Source: Keguizhuia sedimenti
GTDB taxonomy: Bacteria > Pseudomonadota > Gammaproteobacteria > Burkholderiales > Burkholderiaceae_D
Length of the DNA stretch: 64,000 nt
Assembly (NCBI GenBank): GCA_030715135.1
Contig: JAUYVH010000002.1
Span: forward strand, 186,001-250,000
Reading direction: 5' to 3'
Made by a program: the position numbers and the translations under genes
The notes under the pieces: generated by a model
What the model saw: the letters and a program-made list of their open reading frames with translations, nothing else
What the model was told of the DNA's origin: nothing
The model's database searches: none
Part shown: positions 8,682-18,970 of the stretch, one piece after another
Numbering within the stretch: position 1 is the stretch's first letter
Layout of the letters: the number at the start of each line of letters is the position of its first letter

Positions 8682-10598
8682 TTAGCCTGGGAATGTTTGT
8701 TTGACCTGCGTATCTTCGTCGCTGTAGGGCGATGCATTTGGATGCGGAAGATTGATTTCCTCCGAACTCGGCATGGCCACCGGAGGCAGTGCAAAGGTTG
8801 CGGCGCCTTCTTCTGCCGTACTTACGCTGCTGCGAAACATCGCAAAGAGTTCCCTTCCCATGCCCATCTGGTTCGAGGACAGGTCGGCGCTCGCCAGCGT
8901 TCGCCTGTCCCATTCATCCTGTGCCACCAATGCCTGCAAGACACCGGTTTCGGCATCCAGGCGGATGGGGTCGCCATTGCGAATCCGGCCCAGGGGACCG
9001 CCGGCCAGCACTTCCGGCGAGACATGAATGGCTGCCGGCACTTTGCCCGACGCTCCCGACATGCGCCCGTCCGTCACCAGCGCAACGCGGCGCCCAGCAT
9101 CCTGCAGGCTGCCCAGTGCCGGTGTCAGTGCATGCAGTTCCGGCATGCCGTTCGCGCGTGGTCCCTGGAAGCGCAGCACGGCAACAAAATCGCGGTTCAG
9201 CTTGCCGTCATGGAAGGCCTTCATGAATTCTTCCTGCGAATCGAACACAAGCGCCGGCGCCTCGACAACGCGGTGCTGCGCTTTCACGGCCGAGACCTTG
9301 ATCACGGATCTTCCGAGATTTCCCGTCAGCAGGCGCAACCCGCCATCCGCAGAAAACGGCGTTGCGGCGGTGCGCAGGACGTTTTCGTCGCCGCTCTTTT
9401 CCGGGGCCGGCTTCCAGATGACTTGCTTATCCTGCAGGAAGGGCTCGGCGCAATGCGCGCGCAGGCCTTTCCCCAATACTGTCGTGACGTCCTCATGCAA
9501 TAAACCGGTATCCAGCAGTTCACGAATCACAAAACCCGTGCTGCCCGCTGCGTGAAAATGGTTGACGTCCGCATCGCCGTTCGGATAAATGCGAGCCAGC
9601 AGCGGCACGACTGCCGATAAATCATTGAAATCGTTCCAGTCGATCACGATACCGGCCGCTTTGGCCATGGCTACCAGATGCAGGGTATGGTTGGTAGAAC
9701 CGCCGGTAGTCAAAAGCGCCACGATCGCATTGACGATTGCTTTTTCGTCGACAACATGTCCGACCGGAATGTAATCTCCTTGCGCGCTGATCTCGACAGC
9801 TCGGCGTGCAGCAGCGGCAGTCAAGGCATCGCGCAGCGGCGTGTTCGGCGTCACGAAAGCTGCGCCCGGAAGATGCAGCCCCATGACTTCCATCAGCATC
9901 TGGTTGCTGTTTGCCGTGCCGTAAAAAGTACAGGTCCCGGCGTCGTGATAGGACAGGGCTTCGGCTTCCAGCAATTCCTCGCGTCCAAGCTTGCCTTGCG
10001 CATACAACTGGCGGATGCGTGCTTTTTCCGGATTGGACATGCCGGAAGTCATCGGTCCTCCGGGAATGAAGACCGCGGGAAGATGCCCGAAATGCAGTGC
10101 GCCGATCAGAAGCCCCGGCACGATCTTGTCGCAGATACCTAGATAGACCGCGGCATCGAACATGTTGTGCGACAGCGCAATCGCGGTCGCCATGGCAATC
10201 GTATCGCGCGAAAAAAGGGAAAGCTCCATGCCAGGCTGACCCTGCGTGATACCGTCGCACATGGCCGGCGTTCCGCCTGCGAATTGCGCCACTCCGCCGG
10301 CGCTGCGTACGGCATCCTTGATCACTCTCGGAAAATACTCGAAAGGCTGATGCGCCGACAGCATATCGTTGTAGGCTGAGACAATTGCGACGGATGGGGC
10401 GCGTTGCTGCTTGAGCACCAGTTTGTCGTTCGGCGGAAAAGCGGCAAACCCATGCGCGAGATTGGTGCATGACAGGGAGCTGCGATGCACGCCCTGCGTG
10501 CGTGCAGCTTCCAGCCGCTTCAGGTAAGCGCTCCGATAAGGTCTGCTTTTATTCGAAATCCGTTCAGTAACTGCTGCCAGAACAGGATGAAGTGCCAT
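8682..10598 (-). CDS. edd: Phosphogluconate dehydratase
   Basis: Converts 6-phosphogluconate to KDPG, the first committed Entner-Doudoroff step. It belongs to the IlvD/Edd iron-sulfur dehydratase family. Three cysteines expected for the Fe-S cluster lie in [27 protein letters not shown] and [16 protein letters not shown]. 638 residues, slightly longer than E. coli Edd (603) because of a short C-terminal extension. It is divergent from pgi across a 387-bp gap, with eda 2 bp downstream. HexR control is expected from the neighbouring hexR gene. Confidence 0.95.
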   Translation of the reverse strand: MALHPVLAAVTERISNKSRPYRSAYLKRLEAARTQGVHRSSLSCTNLAHGFAAFPPNDKLVLKQQRAPSVAIVSAYNDMLSAHQPFEYFPRVIKDAVRSAGGVAQFAGGTPAMCDGITQGQPGMELSLFSRDTIAMATAIALSHNMFDAAVYLGICDKIVPGLLIGALHFGHLPAVFIPGGPMTSGMSNPEKARIRQLYAQGKLGREELLEAEALSYHDAGTCTFYGTANSNQMLMEVMGLHLPGAAFVTPNTPLRDALTAAAARRAVEISAQGDYIPVGHVVDEKAIVNAIVALLTTGGSTNHTLHLVAMAKAAGIVIDWNDFNDLSAVVPLLARIYPNGDADVNHFHAAGSTGFVIRELLDTGLLHEDVTTVLGKGLRAHCAEPFLQDKQVIWKPAPEKSGDENVLRTAATPFSADGGLRLLTGNLGRSVIKVSAVKAQHRVVEAPALVFDSQEEFMKAFHDGKLNRDFVAVLRFQGPRANGMPELHALTPALGSLQDAGRRVALVTDGRMSGASGKVPAAIHVSPEVLAGGPLGRIRNGDPIRLDAETGVLQALVAQDEWDRRTLASADLSSNQMGMGRELFAMFRSSVSTAEEGAATFALPPVAMPSSEEINLPHPNASPYSDEDTQVKQTFPG

Positions 10599-10985
10599 AA
10601 TGAAATCCTTGCCCGAAGATCGTTCAAAAAATGAAATCTAAAGCAGCGTATCAACGCCGTTGAAGCCATCGCGACAATTGTTGATATTTCGCAATTGCCT
10701 TCATGTTACCTGCTTGCTGCTCCGGACGATGTTTATAATTCTGCCCGAAAAGCTCATGACATGGAGCGTAACGCACGGGTTGGCTAAATTTTTTCATCAC
10801 ATAACGTGCCCGCACGCCGATGTTTTTGCCGCTGTTTTCGCCAATGTATCAGGCAATCATTCACCTGAGGATTGCCAAGCCGGGAAATCGTTTCCATAAT
10901 GCCAAAGCCAATCGCAGCATGCATGCCAGAAAATAAAGAACATTTATCCCATGCAGACTGCCCTACCAATTTTTCCTGTTTTCCT
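10599..10985. promoter_or_regulatory. Divergent control region between edd-eda and pgi
   Basis: The 387 bases between two oppositely transcribed sugar-catabolism units must hold both promoters. A CAATTG...CAATTG pair (about 10675-10697) is the only symmetric element noticed. No clear match to a TTGT-N7/8-ACAA or TGTAAT-type HexR palindrome was found by eye. Confidence 0.4.
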
Positions 10986-12632
10986 ATGCACCTTACCGAC
11001 CTGACCGCGACTGAATCATTCAAATCCCTCCAACAGCATTATGCCGATGCGCGAACATGGCAGATGCGCGATTTGTTCTCGCAGGATAGTCAACGATTCG
11101 AACATTTTTCCATTGAGACTGCCGGTTTGCTGTTCGATTATTCCAAGAACCGCGTCAGTCAGGAGACCATGCGCATGCTGGTCGAGCTGGCGCGGGAACG
11201 CGGCGTGGAGCAACTGCGCGACGCCATGTTTGCCGGTGAAAAAATCAACGCCACCGAGAACCGTTCCGTCCTGCATACTGCCCTGCGTGCGCCGCGCACT
11301 GCCACCTTGCGCGTCGACGGGCAGGATGTGACCGGCGATGTGCATGCCGTGCTCGACCGGATACATACATTCACCGACCAGATTCGCTCAGGACAATGGG
11401 AAGGCTATAGCGGCAGGCCGATCACCGATATCGTCAATATCGGTATCGGCGGCTCTTACCTTGGCCCCAAGATGGCATGCCAGGCTCTGCGCTCTTTCTC
11501 GCATCCTCGCCTAAGCATGCATTTCGTATCGAATGTCGATGGCCACGATCTGGATGCCCTGCTGCAGACCGTCAATCCGGAAACGACGCTGTTCATTATT
11601 GCATCCAAGACGTTCACGACAATGGAAACCATGATGAACGCGCAATCAGCGCGTTCATGGTTCCTCAAGCACGCAAGCCAGGCCGGACTTCCCAGGCATT
11701 TCGTCGCCGTATCGACCAATACCGAAGCGGTCAAGGCATTCGGCATCGACCCAAACAATATGTTCCCATTCTGGGATTGGGTCGGCGGCCGCTACTCGGT
11801 CTGGTCGGCAATCGGATTGCCGGTGGCGCTCGCTATCGGCTGCGACCAGTTCCGGCAATTCCTGGATGGCGCGCATGCCATGGACCAGCATTTCCGGACT
11901 GCGCCACTAGAAAAGAATATGCCCATCCTGCTGGCGATGCTGGGCGTGTGGTACCGCAATTTCTTTAATGCCGCGTCGGTATCGATTGCGCCGTATCACC
12001 AGGACCTGGCCTATTTCCCCGGATACCTGCAGCAACTGGAAATGGAAAGCAACGGCAAGGGCGTCGCCGCCAACGGCGTGCGGTTGGACATGCCGGGCTG
12101 CCCTGTCATCTGGGGCGATACCGGAACGAACGGGCAGCATGCTTATTTTCAAATGATTCATCAGGGCCTGGACCTGATTCCGGTCGACTTCATCACTGCA
12201 TTAAAGCCAACGCATTATTTGCCTGGCCATCACGCGGCGCTCCTGGCCAACTGCTTTGCGCAGTCCGAAGCCCTCATGCGCGGCAAGACGCCCGAGGAAG
12301 TCCGCCGGGAATTGCAGGGTTCGGGCATGAGTGCGGAGCAAACTGAAGAACTGGTGCCGCACAAGACTTTCCCGGGCAATCGTCCCAGCAATACGATCAT
12401 GATGGATCAATTGAATCCGTCCAGCCTGGGCGCGCTGATTGCCCTGTATGAACATAAGGTACTGGTGCAAGGCGCAGTCTGGGGCGTCAACAGCTTTGAC
12501 CAATGGGGCGTGGAACTGGGCAAGGTCCTGGCAAAGACGATCCAGAATGAAATCACCGATTCGGTGCAGCCGGACCGGCATGACAGTTCCACCAATGCGC
12601 TGATCGCGCGTGCCAAAGCCGCCTTGCAATAA
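10986..12632 (+). CDS. pgi: Glucose-6-phosphate isomerase
   Basis: Interconverts glucose-6-phosphate and fructose-6-phosphate in the cytosol. Family landmarks are GIGGSYLGPKM, the sugar-phosphate loop SKTFTTMET, the signature GTNGQHAYFQMIHQG and the terminal GVNSFDQWGVELGK block. From ATG 10986 it has 548 residues, against 549 in E. coli. An in-frame ATG at 10872 would add 38 residues unlike the family, so the internal start MHLTDLTATESF is preferred. zwf and hexR follow on the same strand after a hairpin-containing gap. Confidence 0.95.
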   Translation: MHLTDLTATESFKSLQQHYADARTWQMRDLFSQDSQRFEHFSIETAGLLFDYSKNRVSQETMRMLVELARERGVEQLRDAMFAGEKINATENRSVLHTALRAPRTATLRVDGQDVTGDVHAVLDRIHTFTDQIRSGQWEGYSGRPITDIVNIGIGGSYLGPKMACQALRSFSHPRLSMHFVSNVDGHDLDALLQTVNPETTLFIIASKTFTTMETMMNAQSARSWFLKHASQAGLPRHFVAVSTNTEAVKAFGIDPNNMFPFWDWVGGRYSVWSAIGLPVALAIGCDQFRQFLDGAHAMDQHFRTAPLEKNMPILLAMLGVWYRNFFNAASVSIAPYHQDLAYFPGYLQQLEMESNGKGVAANGVRLDMPGCPVIWGDTGTNGQHAYFQMIHQGLDLIPVDFITALKPTHYLPGHHAALLANCFAQSEALMRGKTPEEVRRELQGSGMSAEQTEELVPHKTFPGNRPSNTIMMDQLNPSSLGALIALYEHKVLVQGAVWGVNSFDQWGVELGKVLAKTIQNEITDSVQPDRHDSSTNALIARAKAALQ

Positions 12633-12668
12633 TCGGTATCCAAAATCAATATCTAAAGCGACAAATCC

Positions 12669-12698
12669 ATCCTGCCGATGTTGTGCAATCGGCAGGAT
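12669..12698. promoter_or_regulatory. Perfect hairpin between pgi and zwf
   Basis: ATCCTGCCGAT and ATCGGCAGGAT are perfect 11-bp arms around an 8-base loop, starting 37 bp after pgi. No T-run follows on either strand, so it is not a standard terminator. It could stabilise the pgi mRNA end or act as a weak terminator. Confidence 0.5.
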
Positions 12699-12800
12699 AA
12701 GTCCGGCTTCTCCCAAACAAGCGGAGAAATTCAATGACAATACCCCGAGTTCAACAATACAATCTTCTCTGTTCCCTTTTGGATGGCTTGTATTTTTGCA

Positions 12801-14273
12801 ATGGCAATTACTGATTTTGACCTGGTTCTTTTCGGCGGCGGCGGCGATCTGGCATCACGCAAGCTGATTCCCGCCTTGTACTCCATGCATCGCAGCAAAG
12901 GCATTCCCGCAGGCGCGCGGATACTTGCCGTCGGCCGCCATGAACGCACGAATGATGAATTCCGGGAGAGCGTGAACCAAAGCGCGAGGCCGCATATTCC
13001 TGCGGAGTCGATTACCGGCGAATTGTGGGAAGGATTCCTGGCACGGTTTGACTATGTCTCGATGGATGCAAACACTCCCGAGACATATCGCGCATTGGCC
13101 AAGTCGCTGCGCGACGATGCCAACCTGACGCGAGTGTTTTATCTGGCGACACCGCCGAGCCTGTTCGCCACGATTTGCAACAACCTGGCCGCGTCCGGTC
13201 TTGCCACGCCAAATTCGCGTGTCGTGCTGGAGAAACCGCTGGGCCGCGATCTCAAGAGCGCCAAGCAGATCAATGCCGAAGTCGGCCGCGTATTCAATGA
13301 AACGCAGATCTTCCGAATCGATCACTACCTCGGCAAGGAAGCTGTGCAGAACATGCTGGCTCTGCGCTTCGGCAATATCCTGTTCGAACCGCTCTGGCGC
13401 CGAGAATGGATCTCGGACGTGCAGATCACCATCGCCGAAGAGATCGGCGTGGGCAACCGCATGGGCTATTACGAAAATTCAGGCGCGCTGCGCGACATGC
13501 TGCAGAACCATTTGCTGCAGCTCCTGTGTATCGTCGCCATGGAACCGCCTCTCACCGTCACGCCGGATGCGGTGCGCGACGAGAAATTGAAGGTGCTGCG
13601 CTCGCTCAAGCGCTTTACGCCCACCACGCTCGCGCAAAATGTGGTGCGCGGACAGTACCGCGCAGGCCATGTCGGCGGCGTGGCAGTGCCCAGTTATCGC
13701 AATGAGCCGGGCGCCGATCCGGATTCGCGCACCGAAACCTTCGTTGCGGTGAAAGCGGAAATCGATACCTGGCGCTGGGCCGGCGTACCGTTTTATCTCC
13801 GCACCGGCAAGCGCATGGCGGACCAGCTCGCCGAAATCGTGGTCCGCTTCAAGTCCCTGCCGCACTCGATCTTCACACAGCCGGCGAGCAGCTTCCAGCC
13901 CAACTCGCTGGTCATCCGCCTGCAGCCTGACGAAGGCCTGCATCTGAACCTGATGGCCAAGACACCGGGCGATGGCATGCGCCTGAAACCGGTGGACCTG
14001 GAACTGGATTTCCGCGAGTCCTTCAAGACGCCGCGCATGGAAGCCTATCAACGCCTGCTGATGGATGTATTGCGCGGACAACTGACCCTCTTCATGCGCA
14101 GCGACGAGCTTGAAGCTGCATGGGAATGGGTCGAACCTATCCTGGAATTCTGGGAGCAGGACGAGAATGCACCGATTCCTTATACGGCCGGCACATGGGG
14201 ACCCGCGGCGGCGAGCGCCCTGATCGGACGCGACGGCCTGCAGTGGCGTGAAGAAGCTTTGCCGGAAGTTTAA
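12801..14273 (+). CDS. zwf: Glucose-6-phosphate 1-dehydrogenase
   Basis: Oxidises glucose-6-phosphate to 6-phosphogluconolactone with NADP+/NAD+, feeding both the Entner-Doudoroff and pentose phosphate routes. The dinucleotide loop FGGGGDLASRKL lies at residues 11-22. The active-site motif RIDHYLGKE and EEIGVGNRMGYYENSGALRDM are intact. From ATG 12801 it has 490 residues, against 491 in E. coli; an ATG at 12783 would add six. hexR starts 2 bp after the stop, so the two are co-transcribed. No 6-phosphogluconolactonase gene is nearby. Confidence 0.95.
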   Translation: MAITDFDLVLFGGGGDLASRKLIPALYSMHRSKGIPAGARILAVGRHERTNDEFRESVNQSARPHIPAESITGELWEGFLARFDYVSMDANTPETYRALAKSLRDDANLTRVFYLATPPSLFATICNNLAASGLATPNSRVVLEKPLGRDLKSAKQINAEVGRVFNETQIFRIDHYLGKEAVQNMLALRFGNILFEPLWRREWISDVQITIAEEIGVGNRMGYYENSGALRDMLQNHLLQLLCIVAMEPPLTVTPDAVRDEKLKVLRSLKRFTPTTLAQNVVRGQYRAGHVGGVAVPSYRNEPGADPDSRTETFVAVKAEIDTWRWAGVPFYLRTGKRMADQLAEIVVRFKSLPHSIFTQPASSFQPNSLVIRLQPDEGLHLNLMAKTPGDGMRLKPVDLELDFRESFKTPRMEAYQRLLMDVLRGQLTLFMRSDELEAAWEWVEPILEFWEQDENAPIPYTAGTWGPAAASALIGRDGLQWREEALPEV

Positions 14274-14275
14274 CC

Positions 14276-15154
14276 ATGATGCTGCTTGACTCCATCCGCG
14301 CACAACTCGATTCCCTCTCGAAGTCGGAAAGAAAGGTTGCTGTCGCAGTACTGGAAAACCCCGACCTGACGATATCCGAAAACATCACCGCGCTGGCCAA
14401 GGCTGCGCAAGTGTCGGAGCCCACCGTGATCCGTTTCTGCCGCACTATCGGTTACGACGGCTGGCATGAGTTCAAACTGAAGCTGGCGCAAGGCCTGGCC
14501 CTTGCTCCTTCAAGCGAACAGGCCGCGCCGGTACCGGACGATCTCGCGGTCGACCTGGTCAGCAAGATCTGCGGCCGCTCGGTAAATGCCCTGCTCGATC
14601 TGCGCAACAATCTCGATCCGGACATCATTCAACGTGCGCTCGACATCATGGAGAAGGCGCGCAAGATCGAGTTTTACGGCCAGGGCAGCTCCGGCATCGT
14701 GGCGGCCGATGCGCAGCACAAGTTCTTCCGTTCAGGCGTGCCGACCATTGCCTACAGCGATCCGCATATCCACAGTATCTCCGCAGCCCTGCTGCAAAAA
14801 GGCGATGCAGTGGTCGCAATTTCGCAGCGCGGCAAAAGCACCGCGCTCCTGCACAGCGTGCAGCTGGCACGCCGCGCCGGCGCAGAAATCATCGCCATTG
14901 CCCCGACCGGCACGCCGCTCGCTGATCTGGCAACGATATTGATCCCCGTGGACCTTACCGCCGATTCGGATCCCTACACGCCGATCTCCGCACGGCTGGC
15001 GCATCTGGTCATCATCGACATCCTCGCTGTCGGTCTGGCCCTGCGGCGCGGCCCGGAATTCCGCAAGAAGATGCAGGATGTGCAAAGGGCGCTGCAGACC
15101 ATCGATATGCAGTTCGATTCCTTCGTCGAACCGACTTTTCATTCGGAACGCTGA
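14276..15154 (+). CDS. hexR: HexR transcriptional regulator (RpiR family)
   Basis: Regulator of Entner-Doudoroff and related sugar genes; in other proteobacteria it releases DNA when KDPG binds. The N-terminal RpiR-type helix-turn-helix covers about residues 1-77 (ITALAKAAQVSEPTVIRFCRTIGYDGWHE). A C-terminal SIS sugar-phosphate domain covers about 125-250 (FYGQGSSGIVA, AISQRGKS). 292 residues, as in family members (about 289). It starts 2 bp after zwf and so sits inside the set of genes it probably controls. Confidence 0.92.
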   Translation: MMLLDSIRAQLDSLSKSERKVAVAVLENPDLTISENITALAKAAQVSEPTVIRFCRTIGYDGWHEFKLKLAQGLALAPSSEQAAPVPDDLAVDLVSKICGRSVNALLDLRNNLDPDIIQRALDIMEKARKIEFYGQGSSGIVAADAQHKFFRSGVPTIAYSDPHIHSISAALLQKGDAVVAISQRGKSTALLHSVQLARRAGAEIIAIAPTGTPLADLATILIPVDLTADSDPYTPISARLAHLVIIDILAVGLALRRGPEFRKKMQDVQRALQTIDMQFDSFVEPTFHSER

Positions 15155-15300
15155 CCGGTAGCGGCAGACCTTGCAGTCTACTTTGCTGCAATTGAGCTGC
15201 CATAATCCCGATGTGCAAAGCTTGCGTACAATAGCGTCTGTTAATGCAGCGCCGTTTTGTACCGCCAGCTTCGTACCGTTAACCCGCATTGCCATTTTTT

Positions 15301-16245
15301 ATGACTTCCATGAATCAACTCGAACAGCTCAAGCAATACACCACCATCGTGGCCGATACCGGCGATTTCCAGTCGATCAAGGCATTCGCGCCGCGCGACG
15401 CCACCACCAATCCGTCCCTGATTTTGAAGGCAGTGCAAAAAGACGAATACAAGCCGCTTCTGGAAAAGGCGGTGCGCGATCATGCCGGCAAGAGCACCCA
15501 CGAAATCATCGACCAACTGCTCGTTTCCTTCGGCACGGAAATCCTGAAAATCATTCCGGGTCGCGTATCCACCGAAACGGATGCACGCCTGTCCTTTGAC
15601 ACCGAGGGAACCGTCAGAAAAGCCCGCAACCTGATCCGCATGTATGACGAGGCCGACATTCCGCGCGAACGCGTGCTGATCAAGATTGCATCGACCTGGG
15701 AAGGCATACGTGCCGCGGAGATACTCGAACAGGAAGAAATCCGCTGCAACATGACGCTGCTGTTTTCCCTGCCGCAAGCGATTGCCTGTGCGGAGGCGAA
15801 GGCGCAATTAATTTCTCCTTTTGTCGGCCGTATTTACGACTGGTACAAGAAATCAACCGGCCAGGAGTACAGCGGCGCGGATGACCCGGGCGTTCAATCG
15901 GTCAAGCGCATCTACAGCTATTACCGCAAGTTCGGCCACAAGACGGAAGTCATGGGCGCAAGCTTCCGCAATACTTCACAGATCACGGAACTGGCAGGCT
16001 GTGACCTGCTGACGATCAGTCCGGAGCTGTTGCAAAAGCTGGCCGAAAGCGATGCTCCGGTCACGCGCAAACTGAGCCCGGAACTGGCTCACGCGTCCGA
16101 CCTCCAGAAAATCGAGCTTGATGAGAATGCCTTCCGTTTCATGCTCAACGAAGATGCGATGGCGACGGAAAAACTGGCGGAAGGCATACGCCTGTTCTGC
16201 GCCGATGCGGTCAAGCTGGAGAAGCTGGTCGAAGCGTTGCATTAA
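15301..16245 (+). CDS. tal: Transaldolase
   Basis: Transfers a dihydroxyacetone unit between sugar phosphates in the pentose phosphate pathway. The [12 protein letters not shown] motif (about residues 35-46) and [17 protein letters not shown], with the Schiff-base lysine, are intact. About 314 residues, near E. coli TalB (317). ATG 15310 (MNQLEQL) is an equally good start and 15289 is less likely; none has a clear ribosome site. It lies 146 bp after hexR and ends at a strong terminator. Confidence 0.94.
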   Translation: MTSMNQLEQLKQYTTIVADTGDFQSIKAFAPRDATTNPSLILKAVQKDEYKPLLEKAVRDHAGKSTHEIIDQLLVSFGTEILKIIPGRVSTETDARLSFDTEGTVRKARNLIRMYDEADIPRERVLIKIASTWEGIRAAEILEQEEIRCNMTLLFSLPQAIACAEAKAQLISPFVGRIYDWYKKSTGQEYSGADDPGVQSVKRIYSYYRKFGHKTEVMGASFRNTSQITELAGCDLLTISPELLQKLAESDAPVTRKLSPELAHASDLQKIELDENAFRFMLNEDAMATEKLAEGIRLFCADAVKLEKLVEALH

Positions 16246-16256
16246 ATTGCATGAAC

Positions 16257-16285
16257 AAAAAAGGCGGCATCGGCCGCCTTTTTAA
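16257..16285. terminator. Bidirectional rho-independent terminator after tal
   Basis: GGCGGC-ATCG-GCCGCC stem (16263-16278) is flanked by A-run and T-run on each side, so it can end tal on the plus strand and the dnaX-side transcript on the minus strand. Confidence 0.9.
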
Positions 16286-16326
16286 TTTTATCGGTCGCAT
16301 TCGTGGATGCGCCAAGCGTAGGCACC

Positions 16327-16413
16327 CTACCCCAGTAGGCCGCTGTTGAACGTAAAGTAGCCGAGCAAAAACAAACCCAGCGCAATCGCGAACTGCTTCC
16401 AGTTGATTTTCAT
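16327..16413 (-). CDS. 28-residue predicted membrane peptide
   Basis: A short frame starts at ATG 16413 and ends at TAG 16327-16329. Its residues are MKINWKQFAIALGLFLLGY followed by FTFNSGLLG. A basic/aromatic N-terminus (K2, W5, K6) precedes a hydrophobic segment (residues 8-22), as in known single-span small bacterial proteins. A GGAG ribosome site lies 9 bases upstream. It follows the CoA transferase gene on the same strand and precedes the shared terminator, so it can be the last gene of that transcript. The function is unknown. Confidence 0.55.
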   Translation of the reverse strand: MKINWKQFAIALGLFLLGYFTFNSGLLG

Positions 16414-16488
16414 TTGTCTTGCTCCATTGAAAGGATGAGATGTCCTTTGGAGGCAGCTTTTCAGGCTGCCTGTTCACGACTGCCGCAG

Positions 16489-17742
16489 CTACAGTACGCC
16501 CTCATGGCGCAGATGTGTAATCTGTTCCGCGCTATATCCCAACGCGCCCAGCACCTCTTCATTATGCTCGCCCAGGTCCGGACCCAGCCATTTCGTCTCG
16601 CCCGGCGTTTCCGACAGCTTGGGGCTGACCGCAGGCAGCTTGATCGGCGTGCCGTCCTTGAACGCATGCTGCTCGAACATGCCGCGCGCAAGGAATTGCG
16701 GGTCGCTCATCATGTCACGGACCGAATAGATTTTTCCGACCGGCACATCGGCCGCTTTCAGGATCGCCAGTGCATCGTCGATTGCCTGCGTATCGCACCA
16801 TGCCTGGATGACGCCGTCGATTTCTTCCGTGCGCGGCACGCGTCCGTCGTTGCGCGCCAGCTGCGGATCGTTGGCCATGTCGTCGCGGCCGATGGCGCTC
16901 ATCAGGCGCTTGAAAATCGCATCGCCGTTGCCCGCGATGACGATGTTTTGGCCGTCTTTCGTCGTGTAGGTGTTCGACGGCACGATTCCCGGCAGTGCGC
17001 CGCCCGTACGCTCGCGCACTACGCCGGCATAATCGAATTCGGGGACCAGGGATTCCATCATGTTGAACACCGATTCGTACAAGGCCACATCCACCATCTG
17101 CCCCTGCCCTGCCACACAATCATCGCCGCGCTTGCCATTCCAGCGTCCGCCGGTCACGTCGCGATGGCGCAAAGCCATCATCGCGCCGATCACGCCGTGC
17201 AATGCCGCGATGGAGTCGCCGATCGAAATGCCGATGCGCACGGGAGGCCGGTCAGGATGGCCGGAAACATAACGCATGCCGCCCATCGATTCGCCGATCG
17301 CGCCAAAGCCCGGCAAATCTTTCATCGGCCCGGTCTGGCCGTAGCCGGAGAGACGAACCATGATAGTGGCCGGGTTTTCAGCCTTTAGCTGCTCATAGCC
17401 GAGGCCCCACTTTTCCAGCACGCCCGGCCGGTAATTCTCGATGATGATGTCAGCGTCCAGCGCGAGTTTTTTCGCGATTTCCTGGCCGCGCGGATCCTTC
17501 ATGTTCAGGGTGATGCTTTTCTTGTTGCGTGCCTGGACAGACCACCACAAGGATGTGCCGTCCTTCAGTACGCGCCACTGGCGGATCGGGTCGCCTGCGC
17601 CGGGAGATTCGACCTTGATGACATCGGCACCGAATTCGGCCAGCATGCGCGAGCAGAATGGTCCGGCAATCAGCGTGCCGAGTTCCAGAACCTTGATGCC
17701 CGCAAGCGGGCCCTTGGAAACCTTCGAAGTCTGATTAGGCAT
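16489..17742 (-). CDS. CaiB/BaiF-family CoA transferase
   Basis: Class III CoA transferase moving CoA between acyl groups; the substrate cannot be told. The start LAGIKVLELGTLIAGPFCSRMLAEFGADVIKVE is typical of the family. The RIGISIGDSIAALHGV block carries the Asp that forms the acyl-enzyme anhydride. 417 residues. An odd stretch of about 14 residues (WNGKRGDDCVAGQ, near residue 207) interrupts the usual GGRGQ-VDVALYE region. It lies 51 bp after recR on the same strand, probably in the dnaX-ybaB-recR transcript. Confidence 0.9.
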   Translation of the reverse strand: MPNQTSKVSKGPLAGIKVLELGTLIAGPFCSRMLAEFGADVIKVESPGAGDPIRQWRVLKDGTSLWWSVQARNKKSITLNMKDPRGQEIAKKLALDADIIIENYRPGVLEKWGLGYEQLKAENPATIMVRLSGYGQTGPMKDLPGFGAIGESMGGMRYVSGHPDRPPVRIGISIGDSIAALHGVIGAMMALRHRDVTGGRWNGKRGDDCVAGQGQMVDVALYESVFNMMESLVPEFDYAGVVRERTGGALPGIVPSNTYTTKDGQNIVIAGNGDAIFKRLMSAIGRDDMANDPQLARNDGRVPRTEEIDGVIQAWCDTQAIDDALAILKAADVPVGKIYSVRDMMSDPQFLARGMFEQHAFKDGTPIKLPAVSPKLSETPGETKWLGPDLGEHNEEVLGALGYSAEQITHLRHEGVL

Positions 17743-17793
17743 AGCTTGAACAAGTTATGGTTTGTTGAGCGGTCTAAAAAAGACACCTTAACA

Positions 17794-18390
17794 TCAGGTC
17801 GCGCGCCGGTCGAGCATCGCGCGCGCAATGGTGCCCGCATCGACATATTCAAGCTCGCCGCCGACCGGAACGCCGCGTGCAAGCCGGCTGACTTTCAGGC
17901 CGCGTGCCTTGAGGTTCTCGCTGATGTAGTGCGCGGTTGCTTCGCCTTCGTTGGTGAAATTGGTCGCCAGCACGACTTCGGTGACGACTCCGTCGGATGC
18001 GCGCTGGATCAGCTTTTCCAGGTGAATGTCTTTCGGCCCGATGCCGTCCAGCGGCGACAAATGGCCCATCAATACAAAGTACAAGCCCTTGTAGGTCATG
18101 GTCTGCTCGATCATCAACTGGTCCGCCGGCGTCTCCACCACGCACAGCAGCGTCTTGTCGCGTTCCGGATTACTGCATACCTCGCACACCTCGTGTTCGG
18201 TGAAGGTATTGCACAGGGCGCAGTGCTGAACTTTCTCGACCGCCTGGTTCAGTGCGCGCCCAAGCATGGCCGCGCCTTCGCGGTCGTGCTGCATCAGATG
18301 ATAAGCCATGCGCTGTGCCGACTTCGGGCCTACTCCCGGCAAGCGCCGCAAGGCTTCGGCAAGGAATTCAAGACTGGATGGTGATTTCAC
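17794..18390 (-). CDS. recR: Recombination protein RecR
   Basis: Acts with RecF/RecO in loading RecA at single-strand gaps. The order of parts is standard: helix-hairpin-helix [19 protein letters not shown] (residues 13-31), zinc site [16 protein letters not shown] (about 57-72), then a TOPRIM domain ([17 protein letters not shown]... [18 protein letters not shown]). 198 residues against 201 in E. coli. It follows ybaB as in most proteobacteria. Confidence 0.96.
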   Translation of the reverse strand: MKSPSSLEFLAEALRRLPGVGPKSAQRMAYHLMQHDREGAAMLGRALNQAVEKVQHCALCNTFTEHEVCEVCSNPERDKTLLCVVETPADQLMIEQTMTYKGLYFVLMGHLSPLDGIGPKDIHLEKLIQRASDGVVTEVVLATNFTNEGEATAHYISENLKARGLKVSRLARGVPVGGELEYVDAGTIARAMLDRRAT

Positions 18391-18581
18391 TGGATTGACA
18401 GTTCGTGGATAAGTCTAGGACCGGCGCAGCTTTTGCGAATACGTTTTCGTTACAGCTTGTCCGGGCGTTTCGCTCTTGATGAAAGCATAGAACGCCCGGC
18501 CGCAATGCGATGAATGCAGGAAATTCCTGTGCAGCTAAATACGGTGCTCCGGCAACAGCAGCGTGCCGCCGGCGCCGTTCT

Positions 18582-18908
18582 TTAGAAAGGCATCTTGAAT
18601 CCCGGCGGCAAGGGCAAACCTGCAGTCACGCCGGCCATTTTCTCCTGCGTCGTTGCTTCTGCCTTGCGCACCGCATCGTTGAACGCGGCCGCGACCAGAT
18701 CTTCCAGCATATCTTTATCGTCGCCCAGCAAGGAAGGATCGATGACGACGCGCTTGACGTCATTCTTGCAAGTCATCGTGACCTTCACCAGGCCTGCGCC
18801 CGACTGGCCTTCGACTTCGATGTTTGCAAGCTGATCCTGCATTTTCTTCATGTTGTCCTGCATTGCCTGGGCCTGCTTCATCAGACCCGCCAGATTACCC
18901 TTCATCAT
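18582..18908 (-). CDS. ybaB: Nucleoid-associated protein YbaB/EbfC
   Basis: Small dimeric DNA-binding protein that shapes the nucleoid. It starts [24 protein letters not shown], followed by the conserved block [19 protein letters not shown] and a C-terminal [18 protein letters not shown]. 108 residues against 109 in E. coli. It lies between dnaX and recR in the standard order and strand; a 62-bp gap separates it from dnaX. Confidence 0.95.
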   Translation of the reverse strand: MMKGNLAGLMKQAQAMQDNMKKMQDQLANIEVEGQSGAGLVKVTMTCKNDVKRVVIDPSLLGDDKDMLEDLVAAAFNDAVRKAEATTQEKMAGVTAGLPLPPGFKMPF

Positions 18909-18970
18909 GCTCGTGCTCCTTTTGATTGATTGGAGACAGTACGTGGACTACCGCGCCTGCCGACCTGAAA

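Noticed and set aside
8680-8913. Long N-terminal extension of eda
   Set aside because: The upstream open frame overlaps edd, is Arg-rich and unlike aldolases. The ATG at 8679 gives the family length.
12669-12698. Standard terminator between pgi and zwf
   Set aside because: The hairpin is perfect but lacks a T-run on either strand, so it is listed only as a hairpin.
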